From Paracrocinitomix mangrovi (GTDB lineage: Bacteria > Bacteroidota > Bacteroidia > Flavobacteriales_D > Crocinitomicaceae), in assembly GCF_019740355.2 (NCBI RefSeq), contig NZ_CP091819.1, positions 1 to 64,000 on the forward strand: DNA of 64,000 bases, in the 5' to 3' direction. The notes below the pieces were generated by a model. It was not told where the DNA came from and ran no database searches. It saw only the letters and a program-made list of their open reading frames with translations. Position 1 is the stretch's first letter; every line of letters starts with the position of its first letter. A program made the translations under genes and the position numbers. Positions 19,686-28,097 of the stretch are shown here, one piece after another.

Positions 19686-20621
19686 TCAATCTTTATAATC
19701 TATTGCAACAACTTCTTTTACTCCTTCCTCATAGGTGGTAACTTTGAATTCAGGAAAACGATTGGTGAATTTATCTGAATTGAAATCGTAATCTCTGTTG
19801 TACTGATACATCATTTCTGGCATCTCTCTCATAACCGGAACGAATAATCCAATTACTTTAAACATAAAATTACTTACCGTCGAAACTTTGTTTTTGCTTT
19901 TCATCTCTTTAGAAATGAGAGTTACCCACTGTTTTCCATTTAAAGGATTTTTAGCTGTGGGTAGATGCCAGGTTTGATTATAAGCATCATCAGTATTTCC
20001 TAGTAATGCTGTTGCTTTTCCTGCATCTGGAGTGTATGTAAAAGAGTGTTTGTAATTTAGTGCAATTGGCCAATTTGCCTTTTTACCTTTGCTTAGTGGA
20101 GTAAAAACTGTCTCTGTCAGCATTGAAGTGTTAACGATACTTGGTCCATAAAAATCTGCAGACCTTGCAATTAAAGCTTTAAGGTTGCCAGATTCAACTT
20201 CTTTCGTAATTCTATTCAATACTTCCGCTCTGACAATACCTTTTTTACTTATGGGCTTAATTGGAGTATCTTCTTTCATCCCATCTAAATAGTTAGGATC
20301 ATACATATATATATTATCAAAAAACACCAGTTTCGCATTGTGTTTAATGCAAGCGTCCACTACAGATTGAATAAAATTAGGCCAGGTAGATTGCCAGATT
20401 TTTGTATTGTAAGGGAAACCAACAGTTATATATACAATCTCTGATCCTTTAATTGCTTCATCTACTTTTGCAGGGTCAGTTAAATCTGCAGGAAACAAAA
20501 TGTCTGTATCATTGATCTTTTTTGGATTTCTACTAACCAATTTGATATCTGAAGTAAATTGTTTCAGTGATTTCGCCAATTCAATTCCTATAGCGCCTCC
20601 TGATCCTAATATTGTTTGCAT
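19686..20621 (-). CDS. NAD-dependent epimerase/dehydratase-like protein (atypical SDR)
   Basis: A 311-residue Rossmann protein of the extended/atypical SDR group. The dinucleotide loop near the N-terminus is GSGGAIGIELA, close to GxxGxxG. VFFDNIYMYDP marks the usual third-strand region, where Tyr is followed much later by Lys, and ARSADFYGP matches the conserved R.(s/g)..YGP block of nucleotide-sugar epimerases. The canonical YxxxK is not obvious, so it may be a reductase or a non-catalytic NAD-binding protein. It is a single gene between two strong terminators. Substrate unknown. Confidence 0.8.
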   Translation of the reverse strand: MQTILGSGGAIGIELAKSLKQFTSDIKLVSRNPKKINDTDILFPADLTDPAKVDEAIKGSEIVYITVGFPYNTKIWQSTWPNFIQSVVDACIKHNAKLVFFDNIYMYDPNYLDGMKEDTPIKPISKKGIVRAEVLNRITKEVESGNLKALIARSADFYGPSIVNTSMLTETVFTPLSKGKKANWPIALNYKHSFTYTPDAGKATALLGNTDDAYNQTWHLPTAKNPLNGKQWVTLISKEMKSKNKVSTVSNFMFKVIGLFVPVMREMPEMMYQYNRDYDFNSDKFTNRFPEFKVTTYEEGVKEVVAIDYKD

Positions 20622-20711
20622 AGTTTAGATTTTAAGAATTTAATATAGCTGATATTTTAAATTACATGGTTAATTGAAAGTTAATCTTTTGAATAACAAT
20701 GGATAAAACAA

Positions 20712-20743
20712 AAATCCCTCTGTTTAAACAAACAGAGGGATTT
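20712..20743 (-). terminator. Strong rho-independent terminator after pckA
   Basis: A perfect 14-bp stem (AAATCCCTCTGTTT / AAACAGAGGGATTT) with a 4-base loop, followed on the minus strand by a T-rich run. It lies 22 bases past the pckA stop. Confidence 0.92.
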
Positions 20744-20765
20744 AAATAAATATGATTAAAAGCTA

Positions 20766-22379
20766 TTAAGCTTCTGCTTTTGCTTTTGGTGCAGCATCCA
20801 TGATTTCTTCACTTGCTGCAGACTCAAACTGTTCAAAGTTTTTAACGAACTGATTTGCTAAGTGATTAGCTTTTTGATCGTAAGCACCTTTATCTGTCCA
20901 AGTGTTTTTAGGATTTAAAATCTCAGCTGGAACATTTTCACAAGATTCAGGCATTGCTAAACCAAAGATCTCATGATTAACATAATTCACATCTTCTAAT
21001 TTTCCTTCTAAAGCAGCAGTAATCATTGCTCTAGTGTATTTCAAGCTGATTCTTTCTCCAACACCGTACTCTCCACCAGACCATCCGGTGTTAATCAACC
21101 AAACTTTTACATTATGCTCTTCCATTTTTTGTCCAAGCATTTCAGCATATTTAGTTGGGTGCAATGGCAAGAAAGGAGCTCCGAAACAAGCTGAAAATGC
21201 TGTTACCGGTTCTGTAATTCCAGCTTCAGTTCCAGCAACTTTAGCCGTGTATCCAGAAATGAAGTGATACATTGCTTGTCCAGGAGTTAATCTTGAGATT
21301 GGAGGTAATACTCCAAAAGCATCTGCTGTTAAAAAGAATATATTTTTTGGCATTCCTCCTTTAGAAGGATTCATGATATTATCAATGTGATTGATTGGAT
21401 ATGAAACACGAGTATTTTCTGTAATACTTGAATCTGAATAATCAGGAGTAGAAGTTCCGTCAACAAAACCAATGTTCTCTAAAATTGCTCCGAATTTAAT
21501 AGCATCCCAGATTTGTGGTTCTTTTTCTTGAGATAAGTCGATAGTTTTTGCGTAACAACCACCTTCAAAATTAAATACTCCATTATCAGACCAGCCATGC
21601 TCGTCATCTCCAATTAATCTTCTGTTTGGATCTGAAGACAAAGTTGTTTTACCTGTACCTGAAAGTCCAAAGAAAACCGCAGTATCACCATCTTTACCTA
21701 CGTTAGCTGAACAGTGCATTGAAAGCACATTCTTTTCATGAGGTAAAATGAAGTTCAATACTGAGAAAATTCCTTTTTTAATCTCTCCTGTATATCCTGT
21801 ACCACCAATAATGATCATCTTTTCAGTGAAATTAATGATAGCAAAATTGTGTTGTCTAGTTCCGTCAATATCTGGCTCAGCCATAAATTCAGGAGCACAT
21901 ACTATGTGCCATTCAGGAGTGAAATTTGCAATTTCTTCATCTGTTGGACGAAGAAACATGTTAGACGCAAATTGATTTGACCATGAAAATTCAGTAACAA
22001 CACGGATGTTTAATCTGTAATCATCATCTGCACAAGCATATGCGTCACGAACATAAATATCCTTGTTCGTTAAATATGCTTTCATTCTATTGTATAATGC
22101 TTCAAATTTATCCGCATCAAACTTTTTGTTAATATTCCCCCACCACACAGCATCAGCTGTTTTGTCATCATACACAATAAATCTGTCCTGAGGAGATCTA
22201 CCTGTAAACTCTCCGGTTCTGATTGCCAGGGCTCCGGTGTCAGTTAGCACTCCTTGACCATTCAAAATAGCATCTTCTACCAATTCTGCAGGCGTAAGAT
22301 TCCAAAATGCATTGTCATAATGTTTTAATCCGATTGTTTCTAATGAAGCGTTTTCAGCTCTCTTTCCATAGTTATTCAT
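20766..22379 (-). CDS. pckA: Phosphoenolpyruvate carboxykinase (ATP)
   Basis: PckA converts oxaloacetate and ATP to phosphoenolpyruvate, CO2 and ADP, the first committed step of gluconeogenesis. The 537 residues show all signatures: substrate loop RTGEFTGRSPQDRF (about 54-67), the P-loop GLSGTGKT at 238-245, the metal-binding GDDEHGWSD at about 257-265, and the lid region LTADAFGVLPP. I chose the ATG at 22379 because homologues begin near the GLKHYDNAFWNLT block; the upstream extension of 27 residues is basic and not conserved in type. The C-terminus has an Ala/Lys-rich tail. Upstream, 247 bases separate it from the K+-channel gene. Confidence 0.96.
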   Translation of the reverse strand: MNNYGKRAENASLETIGLKHYDNAFWNLTPAELVEDAILNGQGVLTDTGALAIRTGEFTGRSPQDRFIVYDDKTADAVWWGNINKKFDADKFEALYNRMKAYLTNKDIYVRDAYACADDDYRLNIRVVTEFSWSNQFASNMFLRPTDEEIANFTPEWHIVCAPEFMAEPDIDGTRQHNFAIINFTEKMIIIGGTGYTGEIKKGIFSVLNFILPHEKNVLSMHCSANVGKDGDTAVFFGLSGTGKTTLSSDPNRRLIGDDEHGWSDNGVFNFEGGCYAKTIDLSQEKEPQIWDAIKFGAILENIGFVDGTSTPDYSDSSITENTRVSYPINHIDNIMNPSKGGMPKNIFFLTADAFGVLPPISRLTPGQAMYHFISGYTAKVAGTEAGITEPVTAFSACFGAPFLPLHPTKYAEMLGQKMEEHNVKVWLINTGWSGGEYGVGERISLKYTRAMITAALEGKLEDVNYVNHEIFGLAMPESCENVPAEILNPKNTWTDKGAYDQKANHLANQFVKNFEQFESAASEEIMDAAPKAKAEA

Positions 22380-22626
22380 ACGAATAGTTTTTTCCTGTTT
22401 AGTCGATTTTCTTTCTTTTCCCGACCAAATATTTCCAGGTTCGTTTAAAATCCATAACAAAATTAAGGATTATCCCCCTTGGTTAAACCATTATGGTCAG
22501 TAAATTTTGAAAAGATATCAACGTTAAAACTGAGAAAGTTTAACAGTATTGCCTTGGTAGTTTAAAAACTTTAACTAACCATTTACTTTTTTATACTTGT
22601 CTAATAAGTGATTAACCCGTTGAATT

Positions 22627-23454
22627 TTAAAGCTTTGAACCGCAATGATTGCAGTAGTCTGCATCTGCGTCATGGCCATCTTTTGAACAGTTAGGGCAGG
22701 CTCTATTTGAAATTTCAGCTTTTCCTTTTCTGATGAATTCGTTAGTAACTATTCCAGTTGGTACAGCTATTATGGCATAACCAAGAATCATAATAAAGGA
22801 TGCTACAAATTGTCCTGCCGGTGTAGTAGGAGAGATGTCGCCATATCCTACGGTTGTCAGTGTTACAATGGCCCAATATACGCTTCTGGGGATACTATCA
22901 AATCCACCTTCTGCTCCTTCTACTAAATACATTATTGTACCTAGGATAATTACCAAAAGTGTTACTGTGAATAAAAAGACAATTATTTTGTTTTTAGAGC
23001 TTTTTAAAGCGGTAATCAAATAGTTGGCGTCATCAACGAATTGGCTTAATTTTAAAATTCTAAAAACCCTTATTAATCTGATGCAGCGCAATACTCTTAA
23101 AGCACTAGTTCCTGAATAGAAGATTCCTATATAAGTTGGAATTACTGATAGTAAGTCAATTATTCCGTAAAATGATAACATGTATTTGATAGGCTTTTTT
23201 ACACATATCAAACGTGCAACATATTCAGCTGTAAATATTCCGGTAAATACCCATTCTAACATGTGTAATTCAACGCCGTATTTCTCTCGATAATTAGGAA
23301 CACTTTCTAACATGATGGCAATTACACTTAAAGTGATCAGAATGAGTAATACAATGTCAAACCATTTTCCAGCAGGTGTTTCTGATCCAAAAATGACTTC
23401 ATTCATTTTCTTTTGCCATGGCCGTAACTCTTCTGTATCTCTAACTCCGCTCAT
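22627..23454 (-). CDS. Voltage-gated potassium channel with C-terminal zinc ribbon
   Basis: A six-helix inner-membrane channel. S1 is about 32-50, the arginine-rich S4 voltage sensor is LRVLRCIRLIRVFRILK (119-135), the selectivity filter is TVGYGD at 201-206, and S6 follows at about 217-240. The length of 275 residues is typical of KvAP-like bacterial channels. After S6 there is a short tail with two CxxC pairs (Cys253/256, Cys268/271) in the form CPNC..YCNHC, a zinc-ribbon that is unusual in this family. It is the last gene of a packed minus-strand run, its start overlapping the upstream stop by one base. Confidence 0.92.
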   Translation of the reverse strand: MSGVRDTEELRPWQKKMNEVIFGSETPAGKWFDIVLLILITLSVIAIMLESVPNYREKYGVELHMLEWVFTGIFTAEYVARLICVKKPIKYMLSFYGIIDLLSVIPTYIGIFYSGTSALRVLRCIRLIRVFRILKLSQFVDDANYLITALKSSKNKIIVFLFTVTLLVIILGTIMYLVEGAEGGFDSIPRSVYWAIVTLTTVGYGDISPTTPAGQFVASFIMILGYAIIAVPTGIVTNEFIRKGKAEISNRACPNCSKDGHDADADYCNHCGSKL

Positions 23455-24836
23455 TAGTCTAAATGGTGTATGTCTAATTTGCTGTTTTTGTGTAACTGCA
23501 TTTTTATGATGGACTGAAAATCTCTGTTACTCTTCTTTTTTCTTAAGTGCTTTGTGAAATTCTCCTTTCTTCTTGCAAGTTGATATCTTGGAATAAAACC
23601 ATAGCCCGCATATTGTCCATCTTTTATCAATACGAAGCCATACTCTCCAGAGTTTCGACCTTTATCGGTTATTAAAAAAGAATCGCCTTTAAAATTTAAG
23701 TCGTCTATTAAGGATTCTACTCTTTTATTGTATTCTTCAACATCTTCTTCTCCAATACATGCGCCATTACATTCTTTTATGTTGTATTTAAAACAAGCTG
23801 ATGCTCCCGTGTGCAATCCACATAATCGTTGACAAAGTTGAAATTCTTCCTGCCAAAATTCTAAATACTTTTTTCCATTTTGAATACTGGTAAAAGTCAT
23901 AATGGGATGTCCGGCAGGTACATTTTTCTTAACAACGAGATTCATATATCCTCTTTGATCCTTGTGCAGATATAAGCCGTGGGTAAAAAGATTTGTTCGT
24001 TGCGCTCGATTATATACCGGTTGGTGTTTCTTGATTTCATCTGACTCTTTTAACAATGCAATGAGCTCGCTTCCTGTGAGTTCATAGCTTATATCAGCTA
24101 TAACTTCTCGCATCTCCAGTGCTTTCTTTGTTTTTGAGTTCTTTAAATGTTGTTCAACACGGGTTCTGATATGAATACTTTTACCAATATAAATTAGCTC
24201 ATTTTTATCATTGTAAAACCTGTATATTCCAGTTTTATTTGGAATCTCATCAAGTTTATCCAGGTCTAATGAAGGGTGTAATACTTTAGGGTTTATCTCT
24301 TTCTTGATGAATGTCTGCAATTCATTGCTTTCATCTTTTTCATAAAGCATTTCAAACAGCTTGGCTGTAGCCTCTGTGTCATTAATTGCTCTATGATGAC
24401 CATTTAATGGAATGTTTAAAGCTTTAGTGATGTTTTTTAAACCATAAGATTTATGTCCCGGGAGTAAAATTCTTGAAGTTTGAACTGTACATAAATGGGG
24501 CAGTCTAAAGTCGTAACCAAGTCGTCTATATTCCCTTCTAATTACACCGTAATCAAAACTCACATTATGCGCCACGAAAACAGCTCCTGCGGTAAATTCT
24601 ACTATTTCTTTGGCGACTTCATAAAACTTTGGTGCATTGGCAACATCTGAATCATGAATACCGGTAAGTCTTGCAATAAAAGGAGAAATTCTTTCTTCAG
24701 GATTCACCAATGTTGAATATCTGTCAATCTCTCGTTTACCATCATGCAATATGATAGCAATCTCAATTACTTTAAAATTAATTGGTTTATCACCTGTTGT
24801 TTCTATGTCAACTATTGCGTACTTCAAGTCAAACAA
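23454..24836 (-). CDS. DnaQ-like 3'-5' exonuclease fused to a GIY-YIG (UvrC-like) nuclease domain
   Basis: Residues 1-165 are a DEDDh exonuclease: VDIETTG with Asp10 and Glu12, HNVSFDYG with Asp95, and HHRAINDTEAT with His148 and Asp153. Residues about 198-285 are a GIY-YIG module (GIYRFY at 203, YIGKS at 216), as in the N-terminal half of UvrC. A Cys cluster (CxxLC..ACFKYNIKECNGACIGEE) follows at about 345-370, also UvrC-like. Such exonuclease/GIY-YIG fusions are widespread in Bacteroidota and are thought to act in DNA repair; the substrate is not established as far as I know. It lies 6 bases after the TlpA-like gene. Confidence 0.9.
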   Translation of the reverse strand: MFDLKYAIVDIETTGDKPINFKVIEIAIILHDGKREIDRYSTLVNPEERISPFIARLTGIHDSDVANAPKFYEVAKEIVEFTAGAVFVAHNVSFDYGVIRREYRRLGYDFRLPHLCTVQTSRILLPGHKSYGLKNITKALNIPLNGHHRAINDTEATAKLFEMLYEKDESNELQTFIKKEINPKVLHPSLDLDKLDEIPNKTGIYRFYNDKNELIYIGKSIHIRTRVEQHLKNSKTKKALEMREVIADISYELTGSELIALLKESDEIKKHQPVYNRAQRTNLFTHGLYLHKDQRGYMNLVVKKNVPAGHPIMTFTSIQNGKKYLEFWQEEFQLCQRLCGLHTGASACFKYNIKECNGACIGEEDVEEYNKRVESLIDDLNFKGDSFLITDKGRNSGEYGFVLIKDGQYAGYGFIPRYQLARRKENFTKHLRKKKSNRDFQSIIKMQLHKNSKLDIHHLD

Positions 24837-24842
24837 AAATAC

Positions 24843-25424
24843 TTAGTTTTCAACCAACTTATTTAAAAAATTAATGTTGGCATCATTATCAATGTCAGAA
24901 ACGCCTGTCATTTTATAAACCAAATTCCAGTTTTTGTCTATAATTACAATAGTTGGAAGATATTTAACCTCAAAAAAATCAGGCATTCGTTGAGTACCAT
25001 AAATAAAATCATAATCTTCATGTAAACCAGCTGTTTTAATAGTTTCAAGTGATTCACTGCTGACAGCTAAAAATGATATTTCCTTATCAAAACGTGATCT
25101 TAAATCTGCAAATACTGGCATTTCAGCTCTACACGCCGAACACCATGTTGCCCAAAAGTTTAATACAATAGGTTTTCCTCCAAAATCTGCAAAGTCGTAC
25201 AATTTATCATCCATGTCAAATACTTCCCAATGTATTGCACTATAAGGTAATGGTGTTTCGTTTTCTATTGTAAAATGTGTTTCAGACATAGTAAGTCTTT
25301 GAAACCAGGATTGGAACGCCATTCTCCAGGAAGGGATAATTAAGATTAGTACAATAATAACTAGTAATACGTTGCTTCCGTATTTATAGACTTTTTTCCT
25401 TGTTGCTTTATCAAATTTGACCAT
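24843..25424 (-). CDS. TlpA/ResA-like membrane-anchored thioredoxin
   Basis: A 193-residue protein with one N-terminal membrane helix (about 18-31) and an external thioredoxin fold. The active site is FWATWCSAC (Cys95, Cys98), followed by RAEMPVF, with a cis-Pro in VKYLPTIVII. Such proteins reduce disulfides in the cell envelope, for example during cytochrome c maturation. Its start overlaps the PLD gene by 14 bases, so it is translated as part of the same run. Its presence among nuclease genes is unexpected; there is no cytochrome maturation gene nearby. Confidence 0.9.
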   Translation of the reverse strand: MVKFDKATRKKVYKYGSNVLLVIIVLILIIPSWRMAFQSWFQRLTMSETHFTIENETPLPYSAIHWEVFDMDDKLYDFADFGGKPIVLNFWATWCSACRAEMPVFADLRSRFDKEISFLAVSSESLETIKTAGLHEDYDFIYGTQRMPDFFEVKYLPTIVIIDKNWNLVYKMTGVSDIDNDANINFLNKLVEN

Positions 25425-26130
25425 AATCAGTTAACTCATTCCAAAGTTTGTTGAATTCTTTATCAAATGCTTTAAATATGTCATTAGAGTTAGAGATGAC
25501 AATGTTCTCATGATTATATCTCTCAGCAGATCGGGTCCAGTTGTAACTACCTGTAAGTGTATAAGATTTGTCAAATAATGCAAATTTGTGGTGCATATGA
25601 TTATCTGTATTGTCGACTTTTATTGGAATTCCTTGCGAAAACAAAAAATCAATATCTGATCCTTGATCGTATATTTTATCATTATCAGTGATGATTTTGA
25701 CTTTGGTTCCTAATTTATGTCTACTAACTAAAGCATCTGAAATTCGATTGTCACTTATGGTGAATAAACAAATTTCAATCACATTTATAGAGGATTGAAT
25801 TTGATGTAGGATAGCATTTAGACATGATTCCCCCGGAGAAAAATAAACCCGTTCACTTATGTCGGCATCATTTTTTTGAACAGATAAAATCAACTTGTTT
25901 AAATCTTCAACCCATTTTAAAATCGCTGCATAATTATCATTGTTGACATGTGCTTGTGCTAAATCAAAAACTTCACTTCTCAATAAATCACTGAGTTGTT
26001 TGTCTGGTGCTAATGAGATTAGCAAAGACTTTATATTTCTTTTTTCAGATTTAACAAGATATTCATCAGCAATGGATTGTTTTATCTCAAACCTTAGTTG
26101 ATCAAGTAAATTACCTTGATTTTGACTCAT
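25411..26130 (-). CDS. Single-domain phospholipase D-like nuclease
   Basis: A 239-residue protein with an N-terminal helical part (about 1-85) of unknown type and one PLD domain (about 95-235). The single HKD motif is HHKFALFD (His180, Lys182, Asp187), followed by GSYNWT and Glu208 in NHENIV, the pattern of Nuc/BfiI/mitoPLD-type enzymes that dimerise to form the active site. This points to an endonuclease rather than a lipid hydrolase; the substrate is unknown. It overlaps the XRE gene by 20 bases and the TlpA gene by 14, so the three are closely coupled. Confidence 0.87.
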   Translation of the reverse strand: MSQNQGNLLDQLRFEIKQSIADEYLVKSEKRNIKSLLISLAPDKQLSDLLRSEVFDLAQAHVNNDNYAAILKWVEDLNKLILSVQKNDADISERVYFSPGESCLNAILHQIQSSINVIEICLFTISDNRISDALVSRHKLGTKVKIITDNDKIYDQGSDIDFLFSQGIPIKVDNTDNHMHHKFALFDKSYTLTGSYNWTRSAERYNHENIVISNSNDIFKAFDKEFNKLWNELTDYGQI

Positions 26131-26485
26131 CTCCTCTGTTTTTTTGATCGATCAATTCGTGAATTGTTGCATCTAAAGAATCTATTCTTTTAGTTAGGTC
26201 CCGTATTCTGGTAAACAGTTGCTCATTTCTTATTCCTTCGTTAGTTGGATAGTTAAATCCCGCAATCTGATTAACTGTTAGTTCCTTTCTAATTATGTCA
26301 TCAACTTTAAGCTTAAAATAATCAGCAACCTTTAGTAAGGTGTCAAGCTTTGGTTCTGCTCTTCCTTCTTCATATGATCCTACAGACGATCTGGTGATTC
26401 CAAAAAGGTCTGCAAACTCCGATTGGTTCATGCTCTTGAAAAGCCTAAGTTTCTTGAAGTTTTTGGCAATAATCGTCTTATCCAT
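26111..26485 (-). CDS. XRE-family transcriptional regulator
   Basis: A 124-residue regulator with a Cro/CI-type helix-turn-helix (about 8-63, NQSEFADLFGITRSSVGSYE) and a C-terminal helix likely to form a coiled coil (about 88-118, RIRDLTKRIDSLDATIHEL). It is the first gene of the minus-strand run. A nested inverted repeat sits 21-57 bases upstream of its start, which suggests it represses its own operon. The coiled coil probably drives dimer formation. Confidence 0.9.
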   Translation of the reverse strand: MDKTIIAKNFKKLRLFKSMNQSEFADLFGITRSSVGSYEEGRAEPKLDTLLKVADYFKLKVDDIIRKELTVNQIAGFNYPTNEGIRNEQLFTRIRDLTKRIDSLDATIHELIDQKNRGDESKSR

Positions 26486-26505
26486 AAAAAAAATATTATA
26501 AAATA

Positions 26506-26542
26506 ATTGGTAAATTACTAAAAATATTAGTATCTTGCCAAT
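26506..26542. promoter_or_regulatory. Nested inverted repeat, likely operator of the XRE-led operon
   Basis: An inner perfect repeat TACTAA / TTAGTA (26516-26521 and 26527-26532) lies within an outer near-perfect repeat ATTGGTAA / TTGCCAAT. Read on the minus strand, TTG followed 21 bases later by TAATTTAC resembles a promoter, so the operator would overlap it. It lies just upstream of a regulator with a dimerising helix. Confidence 0.6.
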
Positions 26543-26731
26543 ATAATTAGAAACAAAACCATATTTATCTCATGAAATTAGCAAAAAAATACTCATCAAA
26601 GGAAAATTATTTACCTCCTTAAGGATGATTTTAGTCAGGTGAATAAAACTGAATTAGTAGCCTCTTTATTGACACAATGATTTTAACGCAATATTAAAGG
26701 CGCAGTTAAGTAAATTAAAATGAATAATTTC

Positions 26732-26739
26732 TATATTTG
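26732..26739 (+). promoter_or_regulatory. Candidate -7 element for the Tir-like/pspA transcript
   Basis: TATATTTG matches TAnnTTTG exactly, 34 bases before the ATG at 26774. No clear -33 TTG is seen. Confidence 0.45.
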
Positions 26740-26773
26740 ATTACTAACGATTAACATAACTAATAATCAACCT

Positions 26774-27166
26774 ATGAGTTACTTTGATAAGGTAAAAGAC
26801 TATTTAATGGAATTAGAGTATTCCATTGTACATGAAGACAGAGATGCGGAATTCTTTGTTGTAGAATCTTTGGAAGATGGAATTTCCAATTTGATGATAG
26901 GTATTGCAGATCCAATTATTATTGTTGAGCAGTTTTTGTTCGAGTTAAATAATAATACTGGAGATGTAACCAAACAATTGCTAATGAAAAACAGAGATAT
27001 CGTTCATGGAGCATTTGCAATGGATGATGACGGTAAAAAGGTCATGTTTAGAGATACATTGCAAGTAGATACTTTAGATCTTGAAGAATTAGAAGGTACA
27101 CTTACATCTTTGAGTCTGTTATTGAGCGAGTATACTGATGAGATAATAGGTTTCTCTAAAAACTAA
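26774..27166 (+). CDS. Tir-chaperone/YbjN-like protein
   Basis: A 130-residue acidic cytoplasmic protein resembling the CesT/Tir-chaperone and YbjN fold (short N-terminal helix, then a mixed sheet, then a helix; for example YLMELEYSIVHEDRDAEFFVVE). In many bacteria a protein of this type is encoded directly before a PspA homologue, as in the E. coli yjfI-yjfJ pair. That context, 54 bases before a pspA gene here, supports the call more than any motif does. It has no signal peptide or membrane helix. It may act as a PspA partner or adaptor; function is inferred from context only. Confidence 0.65.
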   Translation: MSYFDKVKDYLMELEYSIVHEDRDAEFFVVESLEDGISNLMIGIADPIIIVEQFLFELNNNTGDVTKQLLMKNRDIVHGAFAMDDDGKKVMFRDTLQVDTLDLEELEGTLTSLSLLLSEYTDEIIGFSKN

Positions 27167-27220
27167 TTTGCCTGCACGGCACAGTGCATTGAAGAAATAA
27201 TAACAATAAAAAATTGAGAA

Positions 27221-27979
27221 ATGAACATATTTAAAAGACTCTTTAAAATTGGACAAGCTGAGGCAAACTCTGCTGTAGATAAATTGGAAGATCCAATTAA
27301 AATGACAGAGCAAGGAATTAGAGACCTTAAAAAAGACTTAAGTGCTGCATTACAAGCTATGGCTGAGGTGAAAGCTTTAGCAATTAGAGCTAAAAATGAT
27401 GCAAAAATGCATTCTGATAAAGCTTCTGATTACGAAAGAAAAGCTGTGATGCTATTGAAAAGAGCTGAAAAAGGAGAAATTACTCTTGAAGAAGCTGACA
27501 GATTAGCGTCTGAGTGCTTGGTACAACAGGAAACTCATAAAAATAATGCTGCTACATGTTTAGAGGACCAAACAAAATTTGAAGGAAACGTTTCAAAATT
27601 GGATGGAAACATTAAAACTTTGAAATCTAACATTAAGAAATTCGAAGTTGAATTGAAAACATTGAAAGCTAGATCTAAAGTATCTAAAGCTACTAAGAAA
27701 ATTAACGAGCAAATGGCCGGAGTTGATTCTTCAAGCACAGTTGCTATGTTAGAAAGAATGAAAGATAAAGTAGCTGAGGAAGAAGCTTTAGCTGAATCTT
27801 ATGCTGAAATTGCAGGTGAAAATAAATCAATTGATGAAGAAATTGATTCTGCCTTGGATTCTGGTTCAGCTGAAGTAAAAGCTTCTGATAGCTTGGCTGC
27901 TCTTAAAGCGAAGTTAGGAATGGGTGGAGCCGGTGCAGAAACGGGTTCTGATTCATCAAACTCTTCAGCCGGAGCATAA
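27221..27979 (+). CDS. pspA: PspA/IM30 family protein
   Basis: A 252-residue, mostly helical protein of the ESCRT-III-like PspA/Vipp1 family, which coats and repairs the inner membrane under stress. It begins MNIFKRLFKIGQAEANSAVDKLEDPIKM, the amphipathic start and helix-1 pattern of the family (NIFxRL...A....DKxEDPxKM), followed by the long Ala/Lys/Glu coiled coil to about 190. The C-terminus is Ser/Gly-rich and disordered. It follows the Tir-like gene and is separated from the next gene by a palindromic terminator-like element. A symbol is given by homology; partners PspF, PspB and PspC are not seen. Confidence 0.92.
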   Translation: MNIFKRLFKIGQAEANSAVDKLEDPIKMTEQGIRDLKKDLSAALQAMAEVKALAIRAKNDAKMHSDKASDYERKAVMLLKRAEKGEITLEEADRLASECLVQQETHKNNAATCLEDQTKFEGNVSKLDGNIKTLKSNIKKFEVELKTLKARSKVSKATKKINEQMAGVDSSSTVAMLERMKDKVAEEEALAESYAEIAGENKSIDEEIDSALDSGSAEVKASDSLAALKAKLGMGGAGAETGSDSSNSSAGA

Positions 27980-28001
27980 GCCTTATACTAGGATATTTTA
28001 C

Positions 28002-28068
28002 GGGCTGTCTTAAACTTGTTTGACTGCTTTTTTAGGTCCCAAAACATTTTTGAGACAGCCCTTTTTTT
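28002..28068 (+). terminator. Palindromic element, terminator-like, between pspA and the YqiJ-like gene
   Basis: GGGCTGTCT (28002-28010) pairs with AGACAGCCC (28053-28061), then eight-base T run. Beyond the perfect 9 bp the arms continue to match loosely to about 20 bases, leaving a long central loop. It may simply terminate the pspA transcript, or be a very small remnant with inverted ends. Confidence 0.65.
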
Positions 28069-28097
28069 CTCTATAATTTTAAAACCCAAAATCAAAA

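Noticed and set aside
22380-22460. Upstream extension of pckA
   Set aside because: The extra 27 residues are basic, unlike homologues; the ATG at 22379 fits the family N-terminus.
26572-26622. Sixteen-codon open frame starting ATG at 26572
   Set aside because: Very short, no ribosome-binding site that stands out, and no family pattern; probably chance in the region between divergent promoters.
28002-28061. Full insertion sequence with GGGCTGTCT ends
   Set aside because: There is no room for a transposase and no clear target duplication; kept only as a palindromic element.
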